From the NCBI GenBank assembly GCA_018896025.1, contig JAHIND010000006.1, positions 1-64,000 on the forward strand: 64,000 bases of DNA. The letters are read 5' to 3'. Source of the DNA: Pseudomonadota bacterium (GTDB lineage Bacteria > Desulfobacterota > Desulfarculia > Desulfarculales > Desulfarculaceae). The translations under genes and the position numbers were made by a program. Below are positions 1-8,138 of this stretch, in pieces; the stretch's first letter is position 1; the number at the start of each line of letters is the position of its first letter. The notes below the pieces were generated by a model. That model was not told where the DNA came from. It was given only the letters and a program-made list of their open reading frames with translations, and searched no databases.

Positions 1-768
1 CACCGTTTCGCGGTGAGCGAGGCCCGCAAGCCCGACACCTGCGGCCAGTGCCACCTGGGCCCGGATCACCCCCAGATCGAGATATGGAACGAGTCCAAGC
101 ACGGGGCCATCTACCGCTCCGACGGGGCCAACTGGAACTTCTCGGCCGCGCCGGGCACCTGGACCCCTGGGGTGGACTACCGCACCCCCACCTGCGCGGC
201 CTGCCACATGAGCGGCTCCGGGGCGGTCACCACCACCCACGACGTGACCGAGCGCCTGTCCTGGGAGCTGCAAGCCCCCCTGACCATACGGCCCCAGGAC
301 TTCAAGCCCTGGCCCGCCAAGAGCTCCTGGAAAGAGGAGCGGGCCAAGATGCAGGCGGTGTGCAAGCAGTGCCACAGCGAGCTTTGGGTCAAGAGCCACT
401 ACGAGCAGATGGACGGGGTGATCAAGGACTACAACGACACCTATTTCAAGCCCACCCAGGCCAAGCTGGACGAGCTCTACGCCAAGGGCCTGATGCCCAA
501 AGACGCCTTCTTCAAGGCTCCGCTGTGGAACGAGTTCTACGAGCTGTGGCACCACGAGGGCCGCAGGGCCCGCATGGGCGCGGCCATGATGGCCCCGGAC
601 TATTCCTGGTGGCACGGCTTCTATGAGTGCAAGAAGCGCTTCGTGAAGTTCCACCAGGAAGCCGACGAACTCATCAAGGAGAACAAGAAGGCCTACGTGG
701 CCCCCTACTTCCCCGGAGCCACGGGCAACACCACCAAGCCGCCCCAGATATTCGGACCAAAGAAGTAA
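1..768 (+). CDS. HAO-like multiheme cytochrome c, C-terminal part (5' end outside window)
   Basis: The reading frame is open from base 1, so the gene begins upstream and only the C-terminal part (about 255 residues) is seen. Three heme c attachment motifs are visible: CGQCH, CAACH and CKQCH. The spacing and the segments around them (a WNESKHG stretch after the first heme and PDYSWWHGFYE near the end) resemble the C-terminal half of octaheme hydroxylamine-oxidoreductase-family cytochromes. Such proteins are periplasmic and either oxidise hydroxylamine or hydrazine or reduce nitrite or hydroxylamine. Direction cannot be told because the catalytic heme region is mostly outside the window. A GTG at 13 would be a false internal start. 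An inverted repeat follows the stop. Confidence 0.8.
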   Translation, partial: HRFAVSEARKPDTCGQCHLGPDHPQIEIWNESKHGAIYRSDGANWNFSAAPGTWTPGVDYRTPTCAACHMSGSGAVTTTHDVTERLSWELQAPLTIRPQDFKPWPAKSSWKEERAKMQAVCKQCHSELWVKSHYEQMDGVIKDYNDTYFKPTQAKLDELYAKGLMPKDAFFKAPLWNEFYELWHHEGRRARMGAAMMAPDYSWWHGFYECKKRFVKFHQEADELIKENKKAYVAPYFPGATGNTTKPPQIFGPKK

Positions 769-782
769 CTCCCGGCACCACA

Positions 783-818
783 ACAATCCCCGCCTTGCTT
801 ATGCAGGGTGGGGATTGT
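783..818 (+). terminator. Hairpin after the cytochrome gene
   Basis: A perfect 9-bp inverted repeat (783-791 with 810-818, ACAATCCCC/GGGGATTGT) closes an 18-base loop right after the cytochrome stop. No real T-tract follows. It may be a weak terminator or an mRNA 3'-end stabiliser rather than a strong intrinsic terminator. Confidence 0.45.
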
Positions 819-842
819 AACTTGGAGCTAGGAGCAAAGCCC

Positions 843-1037
843 ATGAGATGCAACCGCTGTGACAAACAGATCAAGCCCGGTCAGGAGTACCGGCACGGCT
901 CTCAGACCCTATGCGCCGACTGCTGCATGGAGTTGCGCATGCCCCGCAAGCGCAAGACCCATTGGCAGTATCTCACCGCCATCAGAAGCCAGTATTTGCA
1001 ACCGAGCCCTGACAAGCCAACCACCTCCGAGCCTTAG
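843..1037 (+). CDS. Small zinc-ribbon-like protein, 64 aa
   Basis: Starts at ATG 843, behind a TAGGAGC ribosome-binding site. Two Cys pairs, CNRC at residues 3-6 and CADCC at about 24-28, suggest a small Zn-ribbon or treble-clef fold. The remainder is basic (PRKRKTHW), as in nucleic-acid- or protein-binding adaptors. An open frame extends further upstream, but that stretch overlaps the cytochrome in another frame and lacks a matching start signal. The stop lies 12 bases before the MetE-like gene, so co-transcription is likely. The family is not recognised and the function is unknown. Confidence 0.6.
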   Translation: MRCNRCDKQIKPGQEYRHGSQTLCADCCMELRMPRKRKTHWQYLTAIRSQYLQPSPDKPTTSEP

Positions 1038-1049
1038 AAAGGCCTGCCC

Positions 1050-2075
1050 ATGCCCATACCCGGCAACCTGCTGACCACGGCCATGGCCGTGATGCCCCAC
1101 CGCGACGTGGACCGCGCCCTGGAGATGGCTCTGAGCCTGGACATACCTTTCTGGCCCCAGCTCCCGCATGTGAACTACTACGAGGACATGTACGTGCAGG
1201 CCTCGGAGCACTTTCCCGGCACGGTGGTGGACCTGGAAAAACAGACCCTGTCTTTTTCCATGGACAAGTTCCTGGCCGAGTTCGAAGAGACCATGGCCCA
1301 CTTTGACGAGCCGGGCTATTTCGACATCTCGCCGCAGTACTCCGCCGTGTATCACAAATTCCTGGAAATGGACCTGGCTGAGCGCCCGGCCATCCGGGGG
1401 CAGTTGGAAGGGCCCATCAGCTTCGGGCTCAATGTCAAGGACCAGGACGACCGCCCTATTCTCTTCGACGACACGGTGCGGCCCTTTTTGCTGGAGGTGA
1501 TGGCGCGGCGGGTGAACGAGCAACTGGAGCGCCTCAAGCAGATCAACCCCAACGCCTTCATGTTCATCGACGAGCCGGGGCTACAGTTCATCTTCAGCGG
1601 CCTGTCCGGCTACAGCGACACCCAGGCCCACCGGGATTTGGAGCAGTTCTTCGCCTCCATCGAGCGGCCTCGGGGGGTGCACCTTTGCGGCAACCCGGAT
1701 TGGGATTTTCTGCTCAGCCTGGACATCGACGTGCTTTCGTTGGACGTATATTCCAACGGCGAAATCTTCGCCTCCTACGCCGGGGCCATCAAGCGCTTTC
1801 TGGATCGCGGTGGGGTCCTGGTGTGGGGCCTCACCCCCACCAACGCCGAGCCTTTCGAGGCCGAGAGCATGGATAGCCTCTACAACCTTTTGATGGACAT
1901 GTGGAGCTTTTTGGAGCGGCGGGGCCTGGACCGCGACCAGTTGGTGGCCCAGGGGCTGCTGTCGCCGGCTACTTGCTGCCTGGTCAACCCCGACGGCACG
2001 GTCACCGTGGAAAAAGCCTTTGCCATGATCAACGAGTTGTCCGCCCGGTTGCGGAGTGAGATGGGCGTGGGGTAA
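1050..2075 (+). CDS. Core-type cobalamin-independent methionine synthase-like protein (MetE/UROD superfamily)
   Basis: A 341-residue protein with the TIM-barrel fold of the MetE C-terminal domain and no N-terminal MetE domain. The zinc site expected in MetE can be read as HLCGN (His211, Cys213), an acidic residue in the YSNGE region, and Cys309/Cys310 near the end (ATCCLVN). A FIDEP stretch around residue 175 fits the barrel. Short 'core-MetE' proteins are known in anaerobes and may use a methyl-corrinoid protein instead of methyl-tetrahydrofolate as donor. Whether this one makes methionine or serves another methyl transfer cannot be read from sequence. It lies between the small zinc-ribbon gene and trpS on the same strand. 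Confidence 0.7.
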   Translation: MPIPGNLLTTAMAVMPHRDVDRALEMALSLDIPFWPQLPHVNYYEDMYVQASEHFPGTVVDLEKQTLSFSMDKFLAEFEETMAHFDEPGYFDISPQYSAVYHKFLEMDLAERPAIRGQLEGPISFGLNVKDQDDRPILFDDTVRPFLLEVMARRVNEQLERLKQINPNAFMFIDEPGLQFIFSGLSGYSDTQAHRDLEQFFASIERPRGVHLCGNPDWDFLLSLDIDVLSLDVYSNGEIFASYAGAIKRFLDRGGVLVWGLTPTNAEPFEAESMDSLYNLLMDMWSFLERRGLDRDQLVAQGLLSPATCCLVNPDGTVTVEKAFAMINELSARLRSEMGVG

Positions 2076-2153
2076 GCCTCGCGCGTTGACGCCCCCCGCG
2101 CCCTTGGGTATATTGCCTGGGTGATCCGCAACCGCACCAGGAGGACCAGGCAA

Positions 2154-3119
2154 ATGCGAGTTCTTTCGGGTATTCAGCCTTCGGGCACCCTACACATAGC
2201 CAACTACTTCGCCATGATGCAGCGCATGATCCGCTTCCAACAGGAGCACACCCTGTTCTGCTTCGTGGTCAACCTGCACGCCCTGACCACGGTCCTTGAC
2301 GGCGACCGGCTGCGCACTGACACCATGAACGCCTGCCTGGACTTCCTGGCCCTGGGCCTGGACCCGGAGAAGGCCTTCTTCTGGGTGCAGGGCGACGTGC
2401 CCGAGGTCTGCGAGCTCACCTGGATCCTGAACAACCACACCCCGGTGGGGCTGCTGGAGCGGGCGCACTCCTACAAGGACAAGATCGCCAAAGGCTTCCA
2501 GCCCCACAACGGCCTGTTCTCCTACCCGGTCCTCATGGCCGCCGACATCCTGCTCTACCAGGCCGACGCGGTGCCGGTGGGCAAGGACCAGAAGCAGCAC
2601 TTGGAGATCACTCGGGACATCGCCATCAAGTTCAACAACGCCTATGGCGAGACCTTCACCGTGCCCGAGCCCTGGATCGAGGAGGACACCGCGGTCATCC
2701 CCGGCATCGACGGCCAGAAGATGTCCAAGAGCTACGGCAACACCCTGGAGATCTTCGCCCCGGAGAAGTACCTCAAAAAAAAGGTGATGAAGATCGTCAC
2801 CGACTCCACCCCGGTGGAAGACCCCAAGGACCCGGCCAAGTGCAACGTCTTCGCCCTGGTCAGCCTGTTCATGGACGAGCAGGAAAAGGCGGCCCTGGCC
2901 GAGCGCTACCGGGCGGGCGGCATGGGCTACGGCGAGGTGAAAAAAGAGCTGTTCTCCCGCATGTGGGAGTACTTCGCGCCTTACCGCGCCAAGCGCGAGG
3001 AGCTGGCGGGCAACCTGGACTACGTGCGGGACGTCATGGCCAAGGGAGCGGACAAGACCCGCGCCGTGGCCGTGGAGACCCTGGACCTGGTGCGCAGCAG
3101 GGTGGGACTAAACTATTAG
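2154..3119 (+). CDS. trpS: Tryptophan--tRNA ligase
   Basis: Cytoplasmic class I aminoacyl-tRNA synthetase that charges tRNA-Trp. It is 321 residues long, the normal bacterial size. The class I signatures are present: a HIGH-type motif in PSGTLHIANYF near residue 10 and KMSKS in QKMSKSYGN near residue 190. The ATG at 2154 is chosen because AGGAGGACC lies about 7 bases upstream and the protein then begins directly with the MRVLSGIQPSG segment typical of TrpS. An in-frame GTG at 2121 would add 11 basic residues with no family support. The stop overlaps the region from which the next, Cys-rich gene may begin. Confidence 0.96.
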   Translation: MRVLSGIQPSGTLHIANYFAMMQRMIRFQQEHTLFCFVVNLHALTTVLDGDRLRTDTMNACLDFLALGLDPEKAFFWVQGDVPEVCELTWILNNHTPVGLLERAHSYKDKIAKGFQPHNGLFSYPVLMAADILLYQADAVPVGKDQKQHLEITRDIAIKFNNAYGETFTVPEPWIEEDTAVIPGIDGQKMSKSYGNTLEIFAPEKYLKKKVMKIVTDSTPVEDPKDPAKCNVFALVSLFMDEQEKAALAERYRAGGMGYGEVKKELFSRMWEYFAPYRAKREELAGNLDYVRDVMAKGADKTRAVAVETLDLVRSRVGLNY

Positions 3120-3171
3120 CCTGAGCAAGTTCCCCTTCAGCCCCCGGCGTTGGCAGCGCCGGCAGCAGGAG

Positions 3172-3612
3172 TTGGCCCAAGAGCTGGCCGCACCGGCCCA
3201 GCAACCGGCCCGAGAACTGGCCGCCCAAATCTCCCGAACCCTGGAGCTTCCCCGGCGGGTCTTTGCTCGCCATTGCCCCCATCTGTGCCCCACCTGCTCC
3301 CGGCCCTGCTGCCTGCGCATCAGCCGCCGGGGCCTGCTGGACACCGCCGACCTGATCCTCATGGCCGTGCTGGTGCCGCAGGGCGTGCCCTTTCCCACCG
3401 CCCGCTTGCAGGCCTGCCCCTTTCTGGGCGGCGGTGGCTGCGAACTGCCCTGGCTGGCCCGGCCCTACGCCTGTTTGCACTACGTTTGCGGTCACCTCAA
3501 GCGGGTGCTGACCGTGGAGGAGCTTGCCCAAGTGGAAGCCGCCCTGGCCGAGGTCGGGGATCTGCGCAGTCAGATGGTGGGGGCCTACACCGAGGGGCGT
3601 AGCGCAAAATAA
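3172..3612 (+). CDS. Cysteine-rich YkgJ-like protein
   Basis: About 146 residues from a TTG start. The frame is open back to 3112, so a CTG at 3121 directly after the trpS stop is also possible and the N-terminus is uncertain. The middle carries a dense Cys pattern (CPHLCPTCSRPCC, then CPFL, GGCEL, ACLHYVC), which resembles the Cys-rich metal or iron-sulfur binding motif of YkgJ/UPF0153 proteins. The role of that family is not firmly known. Probably co-transcribed with trpS; a terminator follows the stop. Confidence 0.6.
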   Translation: MAQELAAPAQQPARELAAQISRTLELPRRVFARHCPHLCPTCSRPCCLRISRRGLLDTADLILMAVLVPQGVPFPTARLQACPFLGGGGCELPWLARPYACLHYVCGHLKRVLTVEELAQVEAALAEVGDLRSQMVGAYTEGRSAK

Positions 3613-3614
3613 AA

Positions 3615-3649
3615 GCGGCCCCGGCTGGTTGCCGGAGCCGCCGATTTTT
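3615..3649. terminator. Bidirectional intrinsic terminator between convergent genes
   Basis: GC-rich stem (GCGGCcCCGGC with GCCGGaGCCGC) followed on the plus strand by CGATTTTT; the minus strand shows CTTTTATTTT after the same stem. It serves both the Cys-rich gene and the oppositely oriented oxidoreductase gene. Confidence 0.8.
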
Positions 3650-3666
3650 GCTTAACGCGAGCCGGG

Positions 3667-4770
3667 TCAGCCCTGCTCTTTTTCCTGCTTCTTCAGTTCC
3701 TGGCCGCATCCCAGGCCCTGTTTCATGCCCACGCTGAAACACTGGTTGCAGGAGATGCAGGTGGCCTTTTCCTCGCCCGCCTTCCAGCGGTTGGCCAGGT
3801 CGGGCTGGCGGATGAAGGGGCGGCTCAGGGCCACCGCGTCCACCTGGTCCAGGGCCTTTTCCACCTCGGACCGGCTGCGCCAGCCGCCCACGCAGATCAC
3901 CGGACAAGACACGACTTTCTTGATGGCCACGGCATTGGGCAGGAAGTAGCCTTCGTCCGCCGCCTCCTTGACCACCCGCGAGGGCGAAAGCTTGCCCGCG
4001 GCCGGTCCGCCGCCGCTCACCTCAATGGCGTCGATGCCCCGCTGGGACAAGCCCTGGGCCACGGCCACGCCTTCTTCCAGGGTCAGGCCGCCTTCCACAA
4101 AGTCCTCGCTGTTGAGCTTAATGAACACCGGGTAGCGCGGCCCCACCGCCTGACGGGTGGCTGCCAACACCTCGTAGGCGAAGCGGGCCCGCTTGGCCGG
4201 GGTGCCGCCGTAGTCGTCCGTGCGTTGGTTGGTGGCCTGGCTGAGGAACTGGTTGATGAGATAGCCGTGGGCTCCGTGCAACTGCACCGCGTCGAACCCG
4301 GCGGCCTTGACCCGTGCGGCGGCCATGGCAAAGGCCTCGATGGTGTCTTCGATCTGCATGAGGCTCATCTCGGCCACCTCTTCGCCAAAGGCCGGATTCA
4401 CCAGGGCCGAGGGGCCCACAGGTTTTTGCCCGATCCACTTGGATTTGGTCTGGCCGCCGGCATGCACGATCTGCATGGCCACCAGTCCCCCGGCCTTGTG
4501 CACCGCGTCGCTGATGCGGGTCAAGGGGCCCACCAAGGCGTCAATGTGCACCCCGGTCTGCTTGGGCAGGCCCAGGCCCTCGGGAGCGATGTAGGCGTAG
4601 CCGGTGATGATAAGCCCCACCCCGCCCTCGGCCAGATCGGCCAGGGCGTTGATCAGCTCATGGGTGGGCGCGCCGTCGGCGTCGGCCAGGCCCTCCCAGG
4701 TGGCGCTGCGCACCAGGCGGTTGGGGATGGCCAGGTCCTTCATTTGCCAAGGGGTGAAGATGTCGGCCAT
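3667..4770 (-). CDS. Old yellow enzyme-family NADH:flavin oxidoreductase
   Basis: A 367-residue FMN-dependent TIM-barrel protein of the OYE/2,4-dienoyl-CoA reductase family, single-domain version. It shows the opening FTPWQMKDLAIPNRLVRSA, the family motif HGAHGYLINQFLS (about residues 165-180), a NQRTDDYGG segment and the phosphate-binding GG region late in the barrel. The C-terminus carries Cys residues (CISCNQCF, then GLGCG), reminiscent of the 4Fe-4S loop of larger reductases, but the FAD/NAD domain of those is absent. It is the last gene of a minus-strand set with a membrane protein and a GntR regulator. The substrate, likely an enone or enoyl compound, is unknown. Confidence 0.88.
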   Translation of the reverse strand: MADIFTPWQMKDLAIPNRLVRSATWEGLADADGAPTHELINALADLAEGGVGLIITGYAYIAPEGLGLPKQTGVHIDALVGPLTRISDAVHKAGGLVAMQIVHAGGQTKSKWIGQKPVGPSALVNPAFGEEVAEMSLMQIEDTIEAFAMAAARVKAAGFDAVQLHGAHGYLINQFLSQATNQRTDDYGGTPAKRARFAYEVLAATRQAVGPRYPVFIKLNSEDFVEGGLTLEEGVAVAQGLSQRGIDAIEVSGGGPAAGKLSPSRVVKEAADEGYFLPNAVAIKKVVSCPVICVGGWRSRSEVEKALDQVDAVALSRPFIRQPDLANRWKAGEEKATCISCNQCFSVGMKQGLGCGQELKKQEKEQG

Positions 4771-4803
4771 GATCTCCTCTTTTAAATGGGTGCCTTGAAG
4801 GCC

Positions 4804-5193
4804 CTAACGGCCCGCTATTACCAAGGGTATGCCGTAGGCCAGCATGGTCAACAAAAAGGCGGCGGAGAGCAGCAGGCTGGCCGGATGGACTACCCGGAAA
4901 AAGCGCTGCTGCAGGCCCAGGCGCAACAGCCAAAAGGCCGCGAACACCGCCACCAGCTTGCGGCCCAGGGGGGTATTGAGAAGATCATGGGCAAAGACCA
5001 GGGACAAGTAGGCGGCCACCACGAAGTAAAAGGTCAGGCACAGGTTCAAGACCTGCATGATGCTGCGGTTGAGGGAGTCCAGGGGCTCCAGGGCCTTTTG
5101 CCACTTAAATATGCGGGGGAAGAAAAAGTGAAATACGGCCCAGCCGATGTGCAAAACTCCGCCCACGTATAGGCAGATCAGTGCGGTTTCCAT
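4804..5193 (-). CDS. Small integral membrane protein, four predicted TM helices
   Basis: 129 residues from ATG 5193 (METALICLYVGG). Four hydrophobic stretches fill nearly the whole chain (about residues 3-25, 48-68, 77-93 and 103-127), with short charged loops such as FPRIFKWQKALEPLD between TM1 and TM2. An upstream in-frame extension would overlap the GntR gene and reads as non-hydrophobic Gly/Pro/Arg-rich sequence, so it was rejected. It sits 26 bases after the regulator gene and 33 bases before the OYE gene, so the three probably form one operon. No family was recognised. Confidence 0.72.
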   Translation of the reverse strand: METALICLYVGGVLHIGWAVFHFFFPRIFKWQKALEPLDSLNRSIMQVLNLCLTFYFVVAAYLSLVFAHDLLNTPLGRKLVAVFAAFWLLRLGLQQRFFRVVHPASLLLSAAFLLTMLAYGIPLVIAGR

Positions 5194-5219
5194 GGGGTTT
5201 TCCAACCTGCCCTGAGGCT

Positions 5220-5900
5220 TTAGAGTTCCAGTTCCTGGTCGATCATGCGCGAGACGATCCAATCCGCCCCGTGGGCCACATGGTCCCTGGCCAGACGGTA
5301 GGCGGTTTCGCCGTCCCCCGCCTTGATGGCCGCGATGATGGCCCGGTGGTCCTTGGTGGACCACTTGCCCGCGTCCATGTTGGAGATGATGGCCCGGGAG
5401 ATGCGCTCCACCACCTCCTGCAACTCGCCCAGCAGACGCAGAAGCAGGGGCGAACCGGCGGCCTCGTAGAGCAGGAGGTGGAATTGGCTGTTGAACTCCA
5501 CCAGGCGCTCTTCGTCGCCCTGGTCCAAGGCCTTCTCAAAGTCGTCCACGTTGGCTTCCAGCTTGTCCACCGCCCCCTCGGGGGCCTGGCGCGAAGCCAA
5601 CTCCGCGGCGTATCCCTCCAGGGCCGAGCGCACCCCCAGGGCGTCGCTCACCTCTTCGGGGGTCAGGGGGCGCACCTCGTAGCCGCCACGGGGGCGCTTG
5701 GAGAGCACACCCTCCTGCTCCAGGCGGTGCAGGGCCTCCCGCACCGGGGTGCGGCTGATGCCCAGGTCCCTGGCCAGGCGTTCTTCCACCAGCCGGTGTC
5801 CCGGTTTCAGCTCGCCGATGACCACCTGGCGCTTGAGATGTTGGGTGACTTCCTGCCCCAGAGAGGGGCGGCGGAAGCTGCTTTGGGGTTGCTTGGCCAC
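5220..5900 (-). CDS. GntR-family transcriptional regulator, FCD (FadR-like) subfamily
   Basis: 226 residues from GTG 5900, chosen because GGAG lies about 8 bases upstream; the frame continues to 5996 but without a start signal. The N-terminal winged helix is clear (RLVEERLARDLGISRTPVREA, then LEQEGVLSKRPRGGYEV), followed by an all-helical FCD ligand domain in which acidic and His residues (FNSQFHLLLYEA, DHRAIIAAI) would form the metal/ligand site. Such regulators respond to organic or fatty acids. A GTATAC palindrome downstream of its own candidate promoter suggests autoregulation, and the linked OYE and membrane genes are the likely target operon. Confidence 0.9.
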   Translation of the reverse strand: MAKQPQSSFRRPSLGQEVTQHLKRQVVIGELKPGHRLVEERLARDLGISRTPVREALHRLEQEGVLSKRPRGGYEVRPLTPEEVSDALGVRSALEGYAAELASRQAPEGAVDKLEANVDDFEKALDQGDEERLVEFNSQFHLLLYEAAGSPLLLRLLGELQEVVERISRAIISNMDAGKWSTKDHRAIIAAIKAGDGETAYRLARDHVAHGADWIVSRMIDQELEL

Positions 5901-5948
5901 GACTATACTCCAGCTTGCTGCCGAATCAGAATGAGTGCGACTGCGTAT

Positions 5949-5990
5949 TTCGTATACAACGACAGTAGCCCAGCCGCCCCTGCCCGTCAA
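5949..5990 (-). promoter_or_regulatory. Promoter and candidate GntR operator
   Basis: On the minus strand TTGACG (5985-5990) and TACTGT (5962-5967) are separated by 17 bases. Immediately downstream, at the expected start of transcription, lies TTGTATACGAA (5949-5959) with the palindromic core GTATAC, the type of half-site pair often bound by FCD-type GntR proteins. The rest of the 5901-6126 gap is AT-rich near 6090-6126 and shows no gene. Confidence 0.5.
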
Positions 5991-6126
5991 GCGCAAGAGT
6001 CGCCTCTTGTAGAGGAAAATCGATTAATGCGGTGGAGATATTTCCGCGGGGTGGCCCGCTCAACAGGCCTTAAAACGTCATGGACGTATATTTAATGTAG
6101 TTTATCAATAAATACTACTATTTATT

Positions 6127-6813
6127 TCATTTTATTATCTTATTAATGGCTTCCCCAGCCAGCTCCGCCACCGAAGTTTGACGCAGAACGCCCGCATCCC
6201 AAATCTCCAACTGTTCATGGTCGTCGGCCAGTTTTTCCAGGGGCTCCACGGCCTGCCCTTCACCCAGGTGCCCCAGGGCCCAGGCGGCGGTTCCCCGCAC
6301 CGAGGCCTCCGGCCAGGCCAGCAAGGGCACCAGGCGCTCCAGGGCACAGCAACCCCGCGCCAGTTCCGGATGGGCCGAGGCCAGACGCCCTACTCCCCAT
6401 ACCGCCCCGGTGAGTAGCGGGCCGAACTCCAGGAAGTTGCCCTGGGACCATATGTAGGACAGTTGGAGGTTGACGTACTCTTGGGCCAGCTCCGGGGAGT
6501 TGGCCAGGACCTCGCCCAGGGCCTCGGCCACCCCCCAAGGCACCGCCCCGCTCTCTTCGTTGAGGCACCACAGCAGGCGGCGCACGAAATCGCGTGCCCC
6601 TTCAAGATCGCGGGCGGCCAAGCCCTGGGCAACTTGTCCCAGGGCCGTGACCGCCCGCCATTTGAGTATGGGTTGTGAGGCAGGCAAACCGGCCTGCAAG
6701 TATTTGAGGGCCTGCTCCGGCGGCATGGCCCTGAGCTCCCGGAGGGAAGCCGCGAAGTCCTCGGCCGCCAGCAGCCGGCGCACCCGCCGCCGGGAAACGG
6801 CCTTCCCGGCCAT
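6127..6813 (-). CDS. HEAT-repeat protein (DVU0298-like)
   Basis: 228 residues, almost entirely alpha-helical with repeating pairs of helices: LKWRAVTALGQVAQGL, VPWGVAEALGEVLANS, GAVWGVGRLASAHPEL and SVRGTAAWALGHLGEG. This is the pattern of HEAT/PBS-lyase-type repeats used as protein scaffolds. It resembles a HEAT-like family known from Desulfovibrio and relatives (DVU0298), which has no firm function. It starts 9 bases after the stop of the flavodiiron protein gene on the same strand and is probably the last gene of that transcript. The basic N-terminus (SRRRVRRLL) may bind a partner or nucleic acid. Confidence 0.7.
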   Translation of the reverse strand: MAGKAVSRRRVRRLLAAEDFAASLRELRAMPPEQALKYLQAGLPASQPILKWRAVTALGQVAQGLAARDLEGARDFVRRLLWCLNEESGAVPWGVAEALGEVLANSPELAQEYVNLQLSYIWSQGNFLEFGPLLTGAVWGVGRLASAHPELARGCCALERLVPLLAWPEASVRGTAAWALGHLGEGQAVEPLEKLADDHEQLEIWDAGVLRQTSVAELAGEAINKIIK

Positions 6814-6822
6814 GCCGGGTTG

Positions 6823-8052
6823 CTAGTCCCCGCAGTAGATGGAGCGGCAAGAGGGAGGCAGATGGGCCTCCACCACCGCTTTGCCTATCTTCTGGCCCAA
6901 TTCCCGGCAGGGCTTCAGGCTGTCGTGGTTGGGGGCCCACATGGTCCGCACCGGTTCGTCGATGAGGCTGAGCTTCATCTCTTCCAGTTGGGCGGCCATC
7001 ATCTTGGGGGCCTCGCCGCTCCAGCCGTAGGAGCCGAAGGTGGCGCAGATCTTGTCCGTGGGCTTGAGCCCGCGCATGTAGTGCAGCAGGTCGGCCATGC
7101 GGGGCAACATGCCGTTGTTCAAGGTCGGCGAGCCGAAAACCAGGGCCTTGGCGTCCAACACCTCGGTGAGCACGTCGCTGCGATGGGTGCAGGCCAAGTT
7201 CATCAACTGCACCGAAACGCCCTGGTCCAGAATGCCGTCGTAGATGGCCTTGGCCATGGCCTCGGTGCTGTGCCACATGGTGTCGTAGACCACCAGGGCC
7301 TTGGAGGTGGACTTTTGCTGGCTCCAGGTCTGGTAGGCCTTGATGATCTGGCCGGGGTTGTTGCGCCAGATCAAGCCGTGGTCCGGAGCGATCATGTCGA
7401 TCTCCAGGCCCAATTCGGCCACCTTTTCCAAAAGCTTGGCGATCAGCGGCGAGTACAACATAAGGATGTTGGCGTAGTACTTGGCCGCCTGGCGCATCAA
7501 CTCGCCGTTGTCCACCTCGCCGTCAAAGCGCTCGCTGGTGGCCCAGTGTTGACCGAAGCCGTCGTTGGAGATCAGCAGCTTCTCCTCTGGGATGTAGGAG
7601 AACATGCTGTCCGGCCAGTGGATCATGCGTGCGTCCAGGAAATGGACGCTACGCTTGCCCAGGCTCAGGACGTCGCCGGTCTTCACCGTCTCGATGGGCC
7701 AGTTGTCCACCTTGTAGTAGCCGGCCATGGACTTGGCGCCCATCACCGAAGTGTAGATCTTCTCCGGTTTGACCGCCTCAATCGTGTCCTTGAGCGAACC
7801 CGAGTGATCCGGCTCCAGGTGGTTGACCACCAGGTAGTCGATCTCGGTTGGGTCGATCACGTTGTGCAGGCGGTGGACCAGGTCCAGGTAGAACGGCTTC
7901 TTGACCGTGTCGAAAAGGGCCACCTTTTCGTCCTTGGCCAGGTAAGCGTTGTAGGTGCTGCCCTTGTAGGTGGAGTAGCCGTGGAAGTCACGGATGTTCC
8001 AGTCTACGGCCCCCACCCAGAATATGTTGTCCTTTATTTCAACCGGTTTCAT
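6823..8052 (-). CDS. A-type flavodiiron protein (rubredoxin:oxygen oxidoreductase type)
   Basis: Cytoplasmic enzyme that reduces oxygen to water, and in some members NO to N2O, with electrons from rubredoxin. The 409 residues comprise an N-terminal metallo-beta-lactamase-like diiron domain with the H-x-E-x-D-H signature (His78, Glu80, Asp82, His83 in NHLEPDHSGSL), then a flavodoxin domain from about residue 255 (VVYDTMWHSTEAMAKAI). No fused rubredoxin is present, which makes it the simple class A form; a separate rubredoxin gene lies just upstream. Neighbouring desulfoferrodoxin and rubrerythrin genes support a role in oxygen defence rather than NO detoxification. Confidence 0.95.
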   Translation of the reverse strand: MKPVEIKDNIFWVGAVDWNIRDFHGYSTYKGSTYNAYLAKDEKVALFDTVKKPFYLDLVHRLHNVIDPTEIDYLVVNHLEPDHSGSLKDTIEAVKPEKIYTSVMGAKSMAGYYKVDNWPIETVKTGDVLSLGKRSVHFLDARMIHWPDSMFSYIPEEKLLISNDGFGQHWATSERFDGEVDNGELMRQAAKYYANILMLYSPLIAKLLEKVAELGLEIDMIAPDHGLIWRNNPGQIIKAYQTWSQQKSTSKALVVYDTMWHSTEAMAKAIYDGILDQGVSVQLMNLACTHRSDVLTEVLDAKALVFGSPTLNNGMLPRMADLLHYMRGLKPTDKICATFGSYGWSGEAPKMMAAQLEEMKLSLIDEPVRTMWAPNHDSLKPCRELGQKIGKAVVEAHLPPSCRSIYCGD

Positions 8053-8095
8053 AACAGGCCATGCTCTCTAAGTTAGTTCCGCCTAAAGCCGGAAT

Positions 8096-8132
8096 TACAA
8101 AACAGGGGCCGGACCGTGGGGCCCGGCCCCTG
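8096..8132 (-). terminator. Intrinsic terminator after the rubredoxin gene
   Basis: A perfect 10-bp stem (CAGGGGCCGG at 8103-8112 with CCGGCCCCTG at 8123-8132), followed in the minus-strand direction by TTTTGT. It separates the dfx-rubredoxin transcript from the flavodiiron gene, which must either use readthrough or its own promoter in 8053-8095. Confidence 0.85.
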
Positions 8133-8138
8133 GATGTT

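Noticed and set aside
627..842. N-terminal extension of the small zinc-ribbon protein
   Set aside because: Overlaps the cytochrome gene; the ribosome site and Cys motif fit the ATG at 843.
6820..8076. 418-codon plus-strand frame opposite the flavodiiron gene
   Set aside because: Antisense shadow of a certain gene; repetitive His/Gly/Val content.
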